Of a stretch of DNA of 13,880 bases, positions 1 through 7,654 are shown in pieces. The notes beneath the pieces are model-generated. The model made no database searches. It was not told the origin of the DNA and saw only the letters and a list, made by a program, of their open reading frames with translations. How positions within the stretch are numbered: position 1 is the stretch's first letter; each line of letters opens with the position of its first letter. The translations under genes and the position numbers were made by a program. This DNA is from Candidatus Methanophagales archaeon ANME-1-THS (GTDB lineage Archaea > Halobacteriota > Syntropharchaeia > Alkanophagales > Methanospirareceae): contig RXIE01000078.1 of NCBI GenBank assembly GCA_004212135.1, positions 1 through 13,880 on the forward strand. The letters run 5' to 3'.

Positions 1-442
1 CGCTCACACCGAGGAACACCAATCCTATGACCGCAGCTAAGACACCAACAGGCTTTCTGAGTGGCATGAATTTCGCGACAATCGCGGGAAAGATCGGGAA
101 CCACTTGAGACTGCCGTACTCCGGGTGTAAGAGCCACATTATGGTATAGATCACTGCTAAGATGACAAAGATCGTCAATGCCAGTACTTCTCGGCTCAGC
201 CATGAGGTCGCCAGGTTGGTAGACATCGTCATCATCGCTTGCATCGGTCGTGCTTCGTGTGAGAGGATACCGATCAGGGCAATAACCGCGACCGGGACAC
301 TGACCCATGCCCCGGTCTCAAAGAATGTTGCATCCTCCTTACCCTTGGCGAGGAAGTCCGCGATGACCATTGCGATGAGCGCACCCACTGACATCTGGCT
401 GAACACGGTGAATATCGTGTACGAGGTAACTGCGCTACTCAT
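1..442 (-). CDS. DmsC-like membrane anchor subunit of molybdoenzyme (C-terminus cut by window edge)
   Basis: The visible 147 residues form the N-terminal half of an integral membrane protein of the DMSO reductase anchor (DmsC) family, which holds the catalytic and ferredoxin subunits on the membrane and exchanges electrons with the quinone pool without haem. Hydrophobic segments lie at about residues 16-32, 46-61, 86-105 and 131-147. The motif SWLSREV at residues 80-86 is the family hallmark, and FSQMSVGALI near residue 15 also fits. E. coli DmsC is about 287 residues, so roughly half is missing. The start codon is preceded by AAGGAGG, and the gene lies 17 bases downstream of the ferredoxin subunit as the third gene of the operon. 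I considered NrfD/PsrC; the SWLSRE motif favours DmsC. If the archaeon uses methanophenazine or menaquinone, that would be the partner, but the sequence does not show which. Confidence 0.82.
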   Translation of the reverse strand, partial: MSSAVTSYTIFTVFSQMSVGALIAMVIADFLAKGKEDATFFETGAWVSVPVAVIALIGILSHEARPMQAMMTMSTNLATSWLSREVLALTIFVILAVIYTIMWLLHPEYGSLKWFPIFPAIVAKFMPLRKPVGVLAAVIGLVFLGVS

Positions 443-459
443 TGTTCTCTCTTCCTCCT

Positions 460-1029
460 TTATATCACGCGCTCTTGCCAGGCCATTGTACTTCGCGCTT
501 TCGCTTCTTTATATTGTGGGTATATCTCCGCTATATCGCCACCAAGACGGGCCTTCGTTGAGCAGAAGAGTCCACACCGTGCTTTTGCTAATCGCTCTTC
601 ACCCTTCTTCGGATCAAACGGCTCCACGCACATGGTGCACTTGTCCATGATCCCTTTCCGTTCCTCGAGCTCAGCCGGAAGGTGATGTGGGTACTGTGGC
701 GCCCCAAACGGGCATGCCCAGCCGCAATAGCCGCAGCCGATACACTTGTGCTTGTCCACCGTAACGACAATGACCTCTTTGTTCTGCCAATCCTTCACCA
801 CTTTCTGCTCGATCGCCTTTGTCGGACACGCCGCCTCACAGGGTGGATTCGTGCAGTGCATGCATGAGACTGGTATGTTCTTCTCGCCAGGTCTTCCCTC
901 GTTGATTGTCACAATCTTGACTCGTGCGGTTCCATGCGGAACTTTGTTCTGGTCCTTGCAGATCGCGAAGCATGCGCCGCAGTTGATGCACTTCTCAATT
1001 ACGTTCAGGAATTTATAATGTGTCGCCAT
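460..1029 (-). CDS. Four-cluster 4Fe-4S ferredoxin subunit of molybdoenzyme (DmsB/FdnH-like)
   Basis: This 189-residue protein is the electron-transfer subunit that carries electrons between the molybdopterin subunit and the membrane anchor. Cysteines form the four usual clusters of this family: C14/C17/C20/C24, C56/C59/C64/C68, C96/C99/C102/C106, and C131/C134 with C152/C156. The second group has the CX2CX4CX3CP spacing and the third is CIGCGYCGWACPFG, both typical of DmsB, PsrB and FdnH. There is no signal peptide and no C-terminal membrane helix; FdnH of E. coli has such a helix, so this is closer to DmsB in layout. Export would then be by hitchhiking with the Tat-targeted catalytic subunit. 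A GGAGG ribosome site overlaps the stop codon of the upstream catalytic gene (13 bases between the two genes), which indicates translational coupling in one operon. Confidence 0.93.
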   Translation of the reverse strand: MATHYKFLNVIEKCINCGACFAICKDQNKVPHGTARVKIVTINEGRPGEKNIPVSCMHCTNPPCEAACPTKAIEQKVVKDWQNKEVIVVTVDKHKCIGCGYCGWACPFGAPQYPHHLPAELEERKGIMDKCTMCVEPFDPKKGEERLAKARCGLFCSTKARLGGDIAEIYPQYKEAKARSTMAWQERVI

Positions 1030-1042
1030 CTTTCATTGCCTC

Positions 1043-3898
1043 CTATGCCTTGTACACCTTACACAGGGCCGCTTTCGTCTCCTGCATGACTGTTGTACGA
1101 TCAAAGCCCTCGACGGTCAAAGTGTTCGCTGATTCGCCGTATGCGAGTTCCTCAGTTCCAGGTGGCCATCGGTCCGCGTAGGATACACCTTCAAGTATGC
1201 CTGCCCAGTGGTACGGAAGGAAGATCGTCGCCTCAACCCGCCTGCCGTTCCGGATCACACCCTCGTTCACCCGTTCCGTCACGTACGCGCGCACCTTGAT
1301 CCTGCCTCTGCGGTTCTCGACCCAGATCCAGTCCCAGTGGCTGATGCCCAGCTCCATCGCGACGGCCGGATTGATCTCCGCGTACATCTCTGGCTGGAGC
1401 TCCACCAGGTAGTGGCATGACCGCGTCTCCGCGCCGCCACCCATGTGCTCCACCTGTCGTCCCGAAGTCAGGATGAAGGGATACTCATTCACCAGGTTCT
1501 TCCGCTCATCCTGGATCGTCTTATACGGGGTCTTAAGCCGGTAAAGGTCTGCAACATCATTGTAGGTTGGATATTTATCAATCAGATCAGGTCGCGGGCT
1601 CTCGATCGGCTCACGGTGCACGGGCACGGGATCAGGCATCTCCCATGCTCTGAATCGCGCTCTCCCCGTGCCTGAGGGGCAGATGTTCTGGTCAATCAGG
1701 CTCTGGAAGGACTCGTTTATCTGGTACATCCAGCCGTCGCCATCCGTGCCATCCGCGTTCTTCTGGTCATACCCGCCTTCCTGCAACTGGCTCACGCCGT
1801 CATCTGATATCGGGTTCCCTGGGGTCGAGCCGGTGGCTCTGAACCGTGTTCTGAAATAATGTCCGCCTTCTTTGATCGGTACCGTATCATGATATAAGAT
1901 CGGCGTTCCAGGATGGTTTTCGTTCCAGCAGGGCCAGGGCAATCCCCAGTACTGTCCGGTCAATGGGCCGCTCTTCGCCTGGCAATCCTCGCAGGAGAAG
2001 ACGTTGCACTCCGTCGCGCACTGGAGCTGCTGCGCCTTGAGCCGCTCAGGGGTCTTGCCACGATACATAATACCGAGCGAGCCGCGGTTGAACTCCTTGA
2101 GGATCAATTCAGGACTGACCATGCGTTGATAATCGCTTGTTGGTCGAGCGGTATCTTCATACGTGAAGTGCTGCCCGAATCCAAGTCGGTTGGCGAGTTC
2201 ACGAATGATCCATCCGTCCGGCCTGCTGTCGTAGAGCGGCTCGACGATCCTGTTTCGCCACTGTGTCTGCCGTGCACTATTGGTTACGCTTCCGTCCTGC
2301 TCGAATTGCGTCGAGGCTGGCAGAATAATGATCCCATCTGGTCTGTCTGCGAGCGAGGCTGCAATCGTCGCATGCGGATCCACCCCTACGATCATCTCGA
2401 CCTTCTCCATCGCCGCCTTCAGTGTCTTCGTCCGCCCTATAGAGTTGAGCGAATGTCCCCAGACGAAGACCATCTTGATCGGGTTCGGCTGAGAGGGCGC
2501 TTCGAGCACCGCGTCATGCCATCGTGAGACGGGAATTCCAGTCACATTCATGAGCGACTTGCCACTGCCCGCGGGATACTCGGCGAACTTCGCCTTCAGC
2601 TCCTCATACGTGATTGGTGCATGCTCGTTCCAGATGCTGATCCAGTGCTTCCAGTCCTTCTCTGTGAGCCCGTAATAAGCTGGAAGGAGATGAGAAAGCA
2701 CAGACGTATCGCTTGAGCCCTGCACGTTATCATGCCCTCTGAACGCGTTGGTCCCACCACCCGGTTTGCCAACATGACCACAGAGCAACTCGAGACAGGC
2801 CATTGCCCTGATGTTCTGCGTGCCCACCGTGTGCTGTGTCGCGCCCATTGCCCAGCAGATGCACGCCGGCTTACCATCCGGTGGGTGTGCCCACTCATAC
2901 GCGAGCTGCCGGATAGTCGCTGCAGGCACCCAGGTGATGTCCTCCACCACTTCCGGGGTGTAGTTCTTGACCACATCCCACCATTTCTCAAACCCGTAGG
3001 TCTTCTTCGCAATGAAGTCCTTGTTGTGCCAGTCTTTGGTCACGATTTCATTCGCAATGCCCCACAGTAACGCAATGTCCGTTCCTGATCTGAACCGCAC
3101 CCACATGTCTGCCACGGCGGCCGACTTCGTGAACCGTGGGTCGCAGACGATGAACTTCGCACCTCTGCGTTTCGCCTCGAGGATATGCAGCATCGCCACC
3201 GGGTGCGACTCCGCGGCATTCTCGCCGAAGAACATGATCAGACCTGAGTGGCGCATGTCGTTCCACGGGTTGGTCATCGCGCCGTAGCCCCAGGTGTTTG
3301 CTAACCCCGCAACCGTTGTGGAGTGGCAGATCCGTGCCTGATGATCGATGTTGTTCGTGCCGTTGAACGCCGCGAATTTCCGCATCAGGTAACAATATTC
3401 GTTGCTCGTCTTTGCAGAGCCGATGTACATGATCGAATCGGGACCGTACTTCGACTGGATCTCCTTCATCTTATTGGCGATCTTATCGAGCGCTTCGGCC
3501 CATGAGATCTGCTTCCACTGTCCTCCGACTTTCTCCATCGGAGTTCTCAGTCTGAGCGGCGAGTTCAAAATCTCCGCGATCGAGGTACCCTTGGAGCACA
3601 TCGAACCGGCGTTGATCGGGTTCTCCAACCATGGCTCAATACCGGTGCAGACGCCGTTCTCCACCCGACCATGGAATCCACATCCCACCGCACAGTGAGT
3701 ACAGTTAGATTTCACGAGCTTCACGCCGGGTTCCTCAGGAGATGCGCTCGCAATCATTGGGAACTTATCTGTAATTGCACTGACACTACCGATCCCACTG
3801 AGAGCTGCCGCAGTTCCTAAAGCTGTTAATTTCGTAAACGTCCGCCTTGACATCCTGATACCGTTACTTTTGCCAATAGAGTTTGTTCTTGTCGCCAT
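1043..3898 (-). CDS. Tat-exported formate dehydrogenase-like molybdopterin oxidoreductase catalytic subunit (Cys form)
   Basis: This 951-residue protein belongs to the DMSO reductase superfamily (Mo/W-bis-pyranopterin). It has a textbook twin-arginine signal, SRRTFTK at residues 17-23, followed by a hydrophobic stretch, so it should act outside the cytoplasmic membrane. The proximal 4Fe-4S ligands are C66, C69, C73 and C101, with the conserved Lys at 103. C191-H192 within QARICHSTTVAG aligns with the selenocysteine-His pair of FdnG/FdhA; the codon is TGC, so this is a Cys enzyme. GAMTN (206-210), GENAAESHP (225-233) and the stretch around QFEQDGSVTNSARQ (531-544) are also formate-dehydrogenase-like. 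Likely reaction: formate to CO2, or the reverse, but related enzymes with Cys-ligated Mo act on other substrates, so the substrate is inferred. A segment at about 600-740 carries an extra cysteine group (see findings). First gene of the operon; AGGTGA ribosome site and a TATA box lie upstream. Confidence 0.9.
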   Translation of the reverse strand: MATRTNSIGKSNGIRMSRRTFTKLTALGTAAALSGIGSVSAITDKFPMIASASPEEPGVKLVKSNCTHCAVGCGFHGRVENGVCTGIEPWLENPINAGSMCSKGTSIAEILNSPLRLRTPMEKVGGQWKQISWAEALDKIANKMKEIQSKYGPDSIMYIGSAKTSNEYCYLMRKFAAFNGTNNIDHQARICHSTTVAGLANTWGYGAMTNPWNDMRHSGLIMFFGENAAESHPVAMLHILEAKRRGAKFIVCDPRFTKSAAVADMWVRFRSGTDIALLWGIANEIVTKDWHNKDFIAKKTYGFEKWWDVVKNYTPEVVEDITWVPAATIRQLAYEWAHPPDGKPACICWAMGATQHTVGTQNIRAMACLELLCGHVGKPGGGTNAFRGHDNVQGSSDTSVLSHLLPAYYGLTEKDWKHWISIWNEHAPITYEELKAKFAEYPAGSGKSLMNVTGIPVSRWHDAVLEAPSQPNPIKMVFVWGHSLNSIGRTKTLKAAMEKVEMIVGVDPHATIAASLADRPDGIIILPASTQFEQDGSVTNSARQTQWRNRIVEPLYDSRPDGWIIRELANRLGFGQHFTYEDTARPTSDYQRMVSPELILKEFNRGSLGIMYRGKTPERLKAQQLQCATECNVFSCEDCQAKSGPLTGQYWGLPWPCWNENHPGTPILYHDTVPIKEGGHYFRTRFRATGSTPGNPISDDGVSQLQEGGYDQKNADGTDGDGWMYQINESFQSLIDQNICPSGTGRARFRAWEMPDPVPVHREPIESPRPDLIDKYPTYNDVADLYRLKTPYKTIQDERKNLVNEYPFILTSGRQVEHMGGGAETRSCHYLVELQPEMYAEINPAVAMELGISHWDWIWVENRRGRIKVRAYVTERVNEGVIRNGRRVEATIFLPYHWAGILEGVSYADRWPPGTEELAYGESANTLTVEGFDRTTVMQETKAALCKVYKA

Positions 3899-3955
3899 TA
3901 TTTCACCTCTTTCTCCTATTATTTTACCTCCGCTAATAGGTTCGGTCGCTGGCAG

Positions 3956-3966
3956 TATATAAACTT
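3956..3966 (-). promoter_or_regulatory. TATA box of the molybdoenzyme operon
   Basis: The minus strand reads AAGTTTATATA here, about 58 bases ahead of the catalytic subunit start, which is a normal archaeal TATA element for a transcript starting near 3930-3935 with a leader of about 35 bases. The leader holds two purine-rich tracts (GGAGGT, then GAGGTGA next to the ATG). The divergent plus-strand promoter carries the same AAGTTTATAT core. The assignment is by motif only. Confidence 0.55.
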
Positions 3967-4089
3967 TGCTATTTTGCGTAACTCTCTTTTTCCGTCCCCA
4001 GTTGCCCTTTGATACCCGAACGTGAAGGAGTGCGCAGTGCCCGGAGCAGAGAATGGACGATGAATATGAGCAACGGCTGAACTCTGCTG

Positions 4090-4099
4090 AAGTTTATAT
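4090..4099 (+). promoter_or_regulatory. TATA box of the coiled-coil / TlpA-CcdA operon
   Basis: AAGTTTATAT lies 46 bases ahead of the coiled-coil gene start, so transcription would begin near 4120-4126 with a short leader of about 20 bases. The same 10-base core drives the divergent molybdoenzyme operon, suggesting both sides are read by the same general machinery and possibly co-controlled. Motif-based call. Confidence 0.5.
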
Positions 4100-4113
4100 C
4101 CCCGAGGTTTATT

Positions 4114-4128
4114 ATGTCCACCGGACAT
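4114..4128 (+). promoter_or_regulatory. Candidate operator palindrome over the predicted transcript start
   Basis: ATGTCC, a 3-base spacer, then GGACAT form a perfect 6-base inverted repeat 15-29 bases downstream of the TATA box, just where transcription should begin. A dimeric repressor bound here would block initiation of the plus-strand operon. It could also be a chance palindrome; no regulator gene is seen in the window. Confidence 0.35.
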
Positions 4129-4144
4129 TGGGTATTGAGATAGT

Positions 4145-4531
4145 ATGAAGGATAGAGCGCACGGGGGCAACCGAAAGAAACTAAGCGAGCTCCTTGAAAA
4201 AGAGCTCTTGTTCCTGGAAATCGTACGAAAATTGCGAGCAGGTCTTGCCAAATTAGAGGACCGAAGCGAGTCCTTCAAGCACTTAGCCGAGGAGTTAAAA
4301 GCATGCGAGGCTGAAATTGTCAAACGCCATTTCTTTCCGATCAACAAGACGATCGATGCGTGGATAAAACAACCCTTAGCGGTCGAAGAAGAACTGATAC
4401 GAACAACCCAGGAAGATCAGAGTACAATTCTGCACGTTATTGAGGTCCTCGAGGAGGAGCTGACGAAGAAGGAGATTGAAGAACTGAGGGGCGAGATCCA
4501 AAGAGTGCGTGAAATGCTGACAACCAGATAA
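4145..4531 (+). CDS. Small coiled-coil protein of unknown function
   Basis: I do not recognise this 128-residue protein. It is highly charged and almost wholly helical in character, with heptad-like leucine spacing in two blocks, about residues 12-62 and 78-126, separated by a short segment with aromatic residues (HFFPINKTIDAW). There is no signal peptide, membrane span or cysteine pattern (a single Cys), so it is probably a soluble cytoplasmic protein that forms a coiled coil. It is the first gene of the plus-strand operon and ends one base before the TlpA-CcdA fusion starts, which argues that they are co-transcribed. The ribosome site is weak and the leader short. A structural, scaffold or adaptor role is possible, but nothing in the sequence fixes one. 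The reading frame is supported by its position, its promoter and the tight spacing to the next gene. Confidence 0.72.
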   Translation: MKDRAHGGNRKKLSELLEKELLFLEIVRKLRAGLAKLEDRSESFKHLAEELKACEAEIVKRHFFPINKTIDAWIKQPLAVEEELIRTTQEDQSTILHVIEVLEEELTKKEIEELRGEIQRVREMLTTR

Positions 4532-4532
4532 G

Positions 4533-5819
4533 ATGCGAGAGATGAGACTTCGAGTTTCTGGAACGTCGGAGGCCAGAGCAGACTGGTCTTCAGGAAGAAG
4601 ATCTGCAGCGTCTCCATTGAGCGACCGCGCTCCTCGTATAATACTCCTCGTCATCGGTATGCTGGTGATGAGTGGAGCGCTCCCTCTCCACGGAGTTCAG
4701 GCTGCGGGCAGTGAAGCACCACCGTTTACTTTGACGAGCATCGAGGGGACGACCTTCAACCTCAGTGATTACCAGGGGAAGGTTGTGGTATTAGACTTGA
4801 TGGCGACCTGGTGTCCTGTCTGCAAGGTTGAGATGAAGGAACTTGCACAGTTGAGAGAGCGGTACACTGAGGTCGTCATAATTACTATATCCGTCGATCC
4901 AACCGAGACGGAAGAAAAGCTGAGAAGCTTCAAGGAAACGTACAATGCAGACTGGCTCTTTGCACTCGATACTGAGAATATTCTGGTGCGGTACAATGCC
5001 TTCACTCTGCCAACCATTGTGGTGATCGATCCACACGGTAAGATTACCTTTCAGCGGGCAGCATTTATCACAGCCGCAGAACTCGAGTCAGAGGTTGAGA
5101 GAGCGCTCTCGGGCAGTGGTGAAGAACCTGAAGAACCAGGAGAACCCATAACTGCGGGCTTATACCTTTTGGCACTGTTAACCGGGCTCCTGAGCTTCTT
5201 TGCGCCCTGCGCGTTTCCGTTGCTGCCGGGCTATATCAGCTATTATCTTGGCAGGGAGGAAGGCGGGGCAACGCTGAGCGGCTCAGTGAAAGCTGGAATA
5301 GCTGCCGCCACGGGAATAAATGGCATATTCGCCTTGATCGGCATTGCAGTAGCAGTGGGCGGTGTTGCTGTTAAATCCTACCTTTCGTATCTCACCCCGG
5401 CCGTTGGCGTTGCTATCCTCCTCTTAGGGCTTGCAATGGTTCTCGGGAAGACTGAACTCTTCGATACGTTCGGAAGACTCTTATCATCAAGCTCATCGAA
5501 GATCGGCGTCAGAGCACAGCATTCCGGACTCTTTCTGTACGGTGTGGGGTACGGGCTCGCGGTCATGGGCTGCCAGGTTCCGGTCTTCATTGCGCTTGTA
5601 TTCGCGGGTCTGGCTTCTGGCGGCGCGTTAAACGCGTTCCTGGTCTTTCTTTCATTCTCACTCGGAATGGGGGGTATGATGCTGACCGTCAGTCTCTTGG
5701 CAGGAATGGCTAAGATGCAGGTCCTGGATCGCTTGAAACAGATGGTGCCCTTTATCAATCGAGTATGCGGGGTCATCCTGATCATTGTTGGCGCGTTCTT
5801 TTTACTGGAATTTATCTGA
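4533..5819 (+). CDS. TlpA-like thioredoxin / CcdA transmembrane thiol-redox fusion protein
   Basis: The 428-residue product fuses an extracytoplasmic thioredoxin-like domain to a CcdA-type membrane electron carrier. A hydrophobic segment at about 35-52 is a signal anchor or signal peptide. Residues 62-192 are a TlpA/ResA-like domain with WCPVC at 93-97 and the cis-proline in FTLPT (P160). After an acidic Glu/Pro linker (about 195-206), residues 207-428 contain about six membrane spans with the CcdA signatures APCAFP (C226) and GCQVP (C347), the cysteine pair that passes reducing power across the membrane. The unit should bring electrons from cytoplasmic thioredoxin to outside thiols, as in cytochrome c maturation or repair of exported proteins. 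In DsbD the carrier lies between two thiol domains; here only the N-terminal one exists. The first ATG is used; an in-frame ATG 9 bases later is equally possible. It follows the coiled-coil gene by one base. Confidence 0.9.
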   Translation: MREMRLRVSGTSEARADWSSGRRSAASPLSDRAPRIILLVIGMLVMSGALPLHGVQAAGSEAPPFTLTSIEGTTFNLSDYQGKVVVLDLMATWCPVCKVEMKELAQLRERYTEVVIITISVDPTETEEKLRSFKETYNADWLFALDTENILVRYNAFTLPTIVVIDPHGKITFQRAAFITAAELESEVERALSGSGEEPEEPGEPITAGLYLLALLTGLLSFFAPCAFPLLPGYISYYLGREEGGATLSGSVKAGIAAATGINGIFALIGIAVAVGGVAVKSYLSYLTPAVGVAILLLGLAMVLGKTELFDTFGRLLSSSSSKIGVRAQHSGLFLYGVGYGLAVMGCQVPVFIALVFAGLASGGALNAFLVFLSFSLGMGGMMLTVSLLAGMAKMQVLDRLKQMVPFINRVCGVILIIVGAFFLLEFI

Positions 5820-5838
5820 CGACAGAGCCCGCTAGACC

Positions 5839-5844
5839 TTTTTT
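5839..5844 (+). terminator. Short T-tract after the TlpA-CcdA gene
   Basis: A run of six T residues lies 20 bases past the stop codon, with a C/G-rich stretch just after it. Archaeal RNA polymerase can stop at such tracts, so this may be a partial terminator. The 110-base gap to the next gene also contains a perfect 8-base palindrome AAAGCTTT, but I see no convincing TATA box, so read-through into the rhodanese gene is also plausible. Confidence 0.3.
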
Positions 5845-5929
5845 GCCCGGGAGAAATTCGAAAGCTTTTTCAAGACGACCGGGTTCATTCTATGTGCACT
5901 CACCGTGCCAAGCGAGGTGAAGGTAAAAG

Positions 5930-6913
5930 ATGGATAAAACGAACAGGATCTCAGGAGCATTGGTATCTTCGCTTCTGATTCTTGCGAGCCTTCTCGTTAG
6001 TGGAGCTGTTGCAGAGCGTCTCGAGATATCGGTCGACGAAGCGTATAGCATGCTGCAAAAGAACCCCGGGGCGATTATTCTCCTGGATATGAGAACAGAA
6101 CAGATGTATCAATCTGAGCATATACCCGGTGCTATCAATATACCCTTGAGCATCAATACCTCCTCGTTCGAACGAGGAATTGACGAGTTGGAGAAATCTA
6201 AAACGGTTATCGTGTATTGTCAAGCGGGTGGTGCGAGTAAACTCGCAGCCGATCTCCTTGTCCAGCATGGCTTCGAGCGCGTGTATACCATGGCGGGCGG
6301 CATTAATGCTTGGAAACAGAAATATCCCACAACGCTCACCGCACCGCAGCCCACCGAAGCACGGCCAGGAGCTATCAAAGCCGAGCCGTTTACGCTCACG
6401 AGCGTTGACGGCACGACCTTCAGCCTCAGTGATTACAGCGGAAAGGTCGTGGTCCTTACCCTGATTCTCACGACCTGCCACCTCTGTCAGGAGGAGATGG
6501 AGGAACTCAAAGCGCTTAAGCAGGCGTACCCTGACCTTGTGATCATCAGCGTATCCATTGATCCCGGCGAAACGGACGATAACTTGAGGAACTTCAAGGA
6601 GCGCTACAATGCTGACTGGCTCTTCGCCCGAGATACCGCGAGGGTAGCGTCAACGTATCAGGGTTATGTACTGGCCACGCCCACGATCGTGATAATCACG
6701 CCCAAGGGGTACCTCAGTTTCCGGAAGGTCGAGCTCGTTCCTCTGGAAGATCTCAAGTCTGCCGTTGAACGTGCATATCGAGAAGAAGGCGAACTGATAC
6801 CAGGCGGGGCGTCTGAAGAGAAGCCGATGATACCCGGATTTGAAGCGGTGTTGGCAATCGTGATGGTTGGCGTCCTCGTCGCAGTGCAGAGGCTCGCTAA
6901 GAGAAAGAGGTAA
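5930..6913 (+). CDS. Exported rhodanese / TlpA-like thioredoxin fusion, membrane-anchored
   Basis: This 327-residue protein has a signal peptide (hydrophobic about 10-27), a rhodanese domain at about 31-133 and a thioredoxin-like domain at about 150-284, then a C-terminal membrane helix (about 304-320) followed by a basic tail (KRKR). The rhodanese has LLDMR (52-56) and the active-site loop CQAGGASK starting at C97, so the sulfur-carrying Cys is present. The thioredoxin domain keeps a CxxC pair (C183, C186) but as TTCHLC, lacking the usual Trp, and its loop is LATPT. It is clearly paralogous to the thioredoxin domain of the upstream fusion (shared FTLTS, GTTF, LSDY, GKVVVL and YNADWLF). Likely role: extracytoplasmic handling of sulfane sulfur, reduced by the neighbouring CcdA carrier; this pairing is inferred. 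A GAGGTGAAG ribosome site supports the start. Confidence 0.88.
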   Translation: MDKTNRISGALVSSLLILASLLVSGAVAERLEISVDEAYSMLQKNPGAIILLDMRTEQMYQSEHIPGAINIPLSINTSSFERGIDELEKSKTVIVYCQAGGASKLAADLLVQHGFERVYTMAGGINAWKQKYPTTLTAPQPTEARPGAIKAEPFTLTSVDGTTFSLSDYSGKVVVLTLILTTCHLCQEEMEELKALKQAYPDLVIISVSIDPGETDDNLRNFKERYNADWLFARDTARVASTYQGYVLATPTIVIITPKGYLSFRKVELVPLEDLKSAVERAYREEGELIPGGASEEKPMIPGFEAVLAIVMVGVLVAVQRLAKRKR

Positions 6914-6915
6914 TA

Positions 6916-6966
6916 TCCCGGTCTTTTAAAATGCATTCTAGGACCAGGGATTTTACACTATTTTTT
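6916..6966. terminator. Bidirectional terminator between convergent genes
   Basis: TCCCGGTC at 6916-6923 pairs with GACCAGGGA at 6942-6950 with one bulged base, giving an 8-pair stem, followed by TTTT at 6951-6954 and TTTTTT at 6961-6966. It lies between a plus-strand stop at 6913 and a minus-strand stop at 6989. The T-tracts serve the plus strand; for the minus strand there is a short T run opposite AAAA within the loop. Confidence 0.5.
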
Positions 6967-6988
6967 AGGGCGCTCACAGAACGGCAGG

Positions 6989-7654
6989 TTACGCTACACT
7001 CTCCACTAAATCTCTGACCACCGCGTCCTCTAACAGGATAAAGCCCTTGGTGAGTTTTGCAATCCCTTTGTAGAAATCGGATCCCTCGTAGGTGTATACT
7101 GCATCACAGTAAGTCGGCACCCATTTCAGGATATGCTCATCCAGAAATGCTCGTTGGAGCGTTACGCATTCCTTTAACCGCTCGGGGGTATCAGCCGCTA
7201 ACCCTTCCTCGCAGAGATAGTGCATGAACTTGAGTTCGAATGCGATATGGTCTTCAGGCTCTTTATACTCGCTCGATTTCGCGATGCCCGCTCTCCTATA
7301 AAATGCCTTCACCTTGACGAGCGCATCGCCGAGGAGATGCCCGCTCACCCACCACGCCTCGAAGGGCTGCACGGGGAGTTTAAACGGACCGATGAACAAG
7401 CGCGTGTATTCCTGGAGCAGGGCTTCATGCACTGCCTCAACCGCTCTGCCTTTACTCCGTTCCATGAACTCGTCTAATAACCGAAACCCGTGGGAAAGGT
7501 CCTCGTTGACCTCTAACGAGGTGAGCTCCTCGAAATGGAACCGCTGGTTCACCAGATCATCGGCGAGTTCTCTGCTCGGCGCATCCACATACAGCCGATA
7601 CAAAAAGGCATAAAAGTTCCTTCTCGTCTCCAAAATCTCTTTTAGCTCGTTCAT
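6989..7654 (-). CDS. TorD/DmsD-family molybdoenzyme assembly chaperone
   Basis: The 221-residue all-helical protein matches the TorD/DmsD/NarJ chaperone family, which binds the Tat signal peptide of a molybdoenzyme and holds it for cofactor insertion before export. Visible family features are EYTRLFIGP in the middle of the protein, EPEDHIAFELKFMHYL, and FLDEHILKWVP; the E-P-x-D-H-I block is the most diagnostic. There is no signal peptide, as expected for a cytoplasmic chaperone. The obvious client is the Tat-exported formate-dehydrogenase-like subunit encoded about 3 kb away, whose SRRTFTK signal it would recognise. It overlaps the end of the upstream HdrA-like gene by 4 bases (ATGA overlap), so translation of the two is coupled. 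This suggests the HdrA-like protein also belongs to assembly or electron supply for the same enzyme. Confidence 0.9.
   Translation of the reverse strand: MNELKEILETRRNFYAFLYRLYVDAPSRELADDLVNQRFHFEELTSLEVNEDLSHGFRLLDEFMERSKGRAVEAVHEALLQEYTRLFIGPFKLPVQPFEAWWVSGHLLGDALVKVKAFYRRAGIAKSSEYKEPEDHIAFELKFMHYLCEEGLAADTPERLKECVTLQRAFLDEHILKWVPTYCDAVYTYEGSDFYKGIAKLTKGFILLEDAVVRDLVESVA

Noticed and set aside
1913..2527. Long plus-strand open frame opposite the molybdoenzyme gene
   Set aside because: It is antisense to a well-supported gene, has no family signature, and results from the GC-rich codon pattern of that gene.
3326..3328. Possible selenocysteine codon at the active site
   Set aside because: The codon is TGC (Cys), not TGA, so no recoding is needed.
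4376..5036. Minus-strand open frames across the coiled-coil and TlpA-CcdA genes
   Set aside because: They are mirror frames of real genes, with no ribosome sites or recognisable domains.
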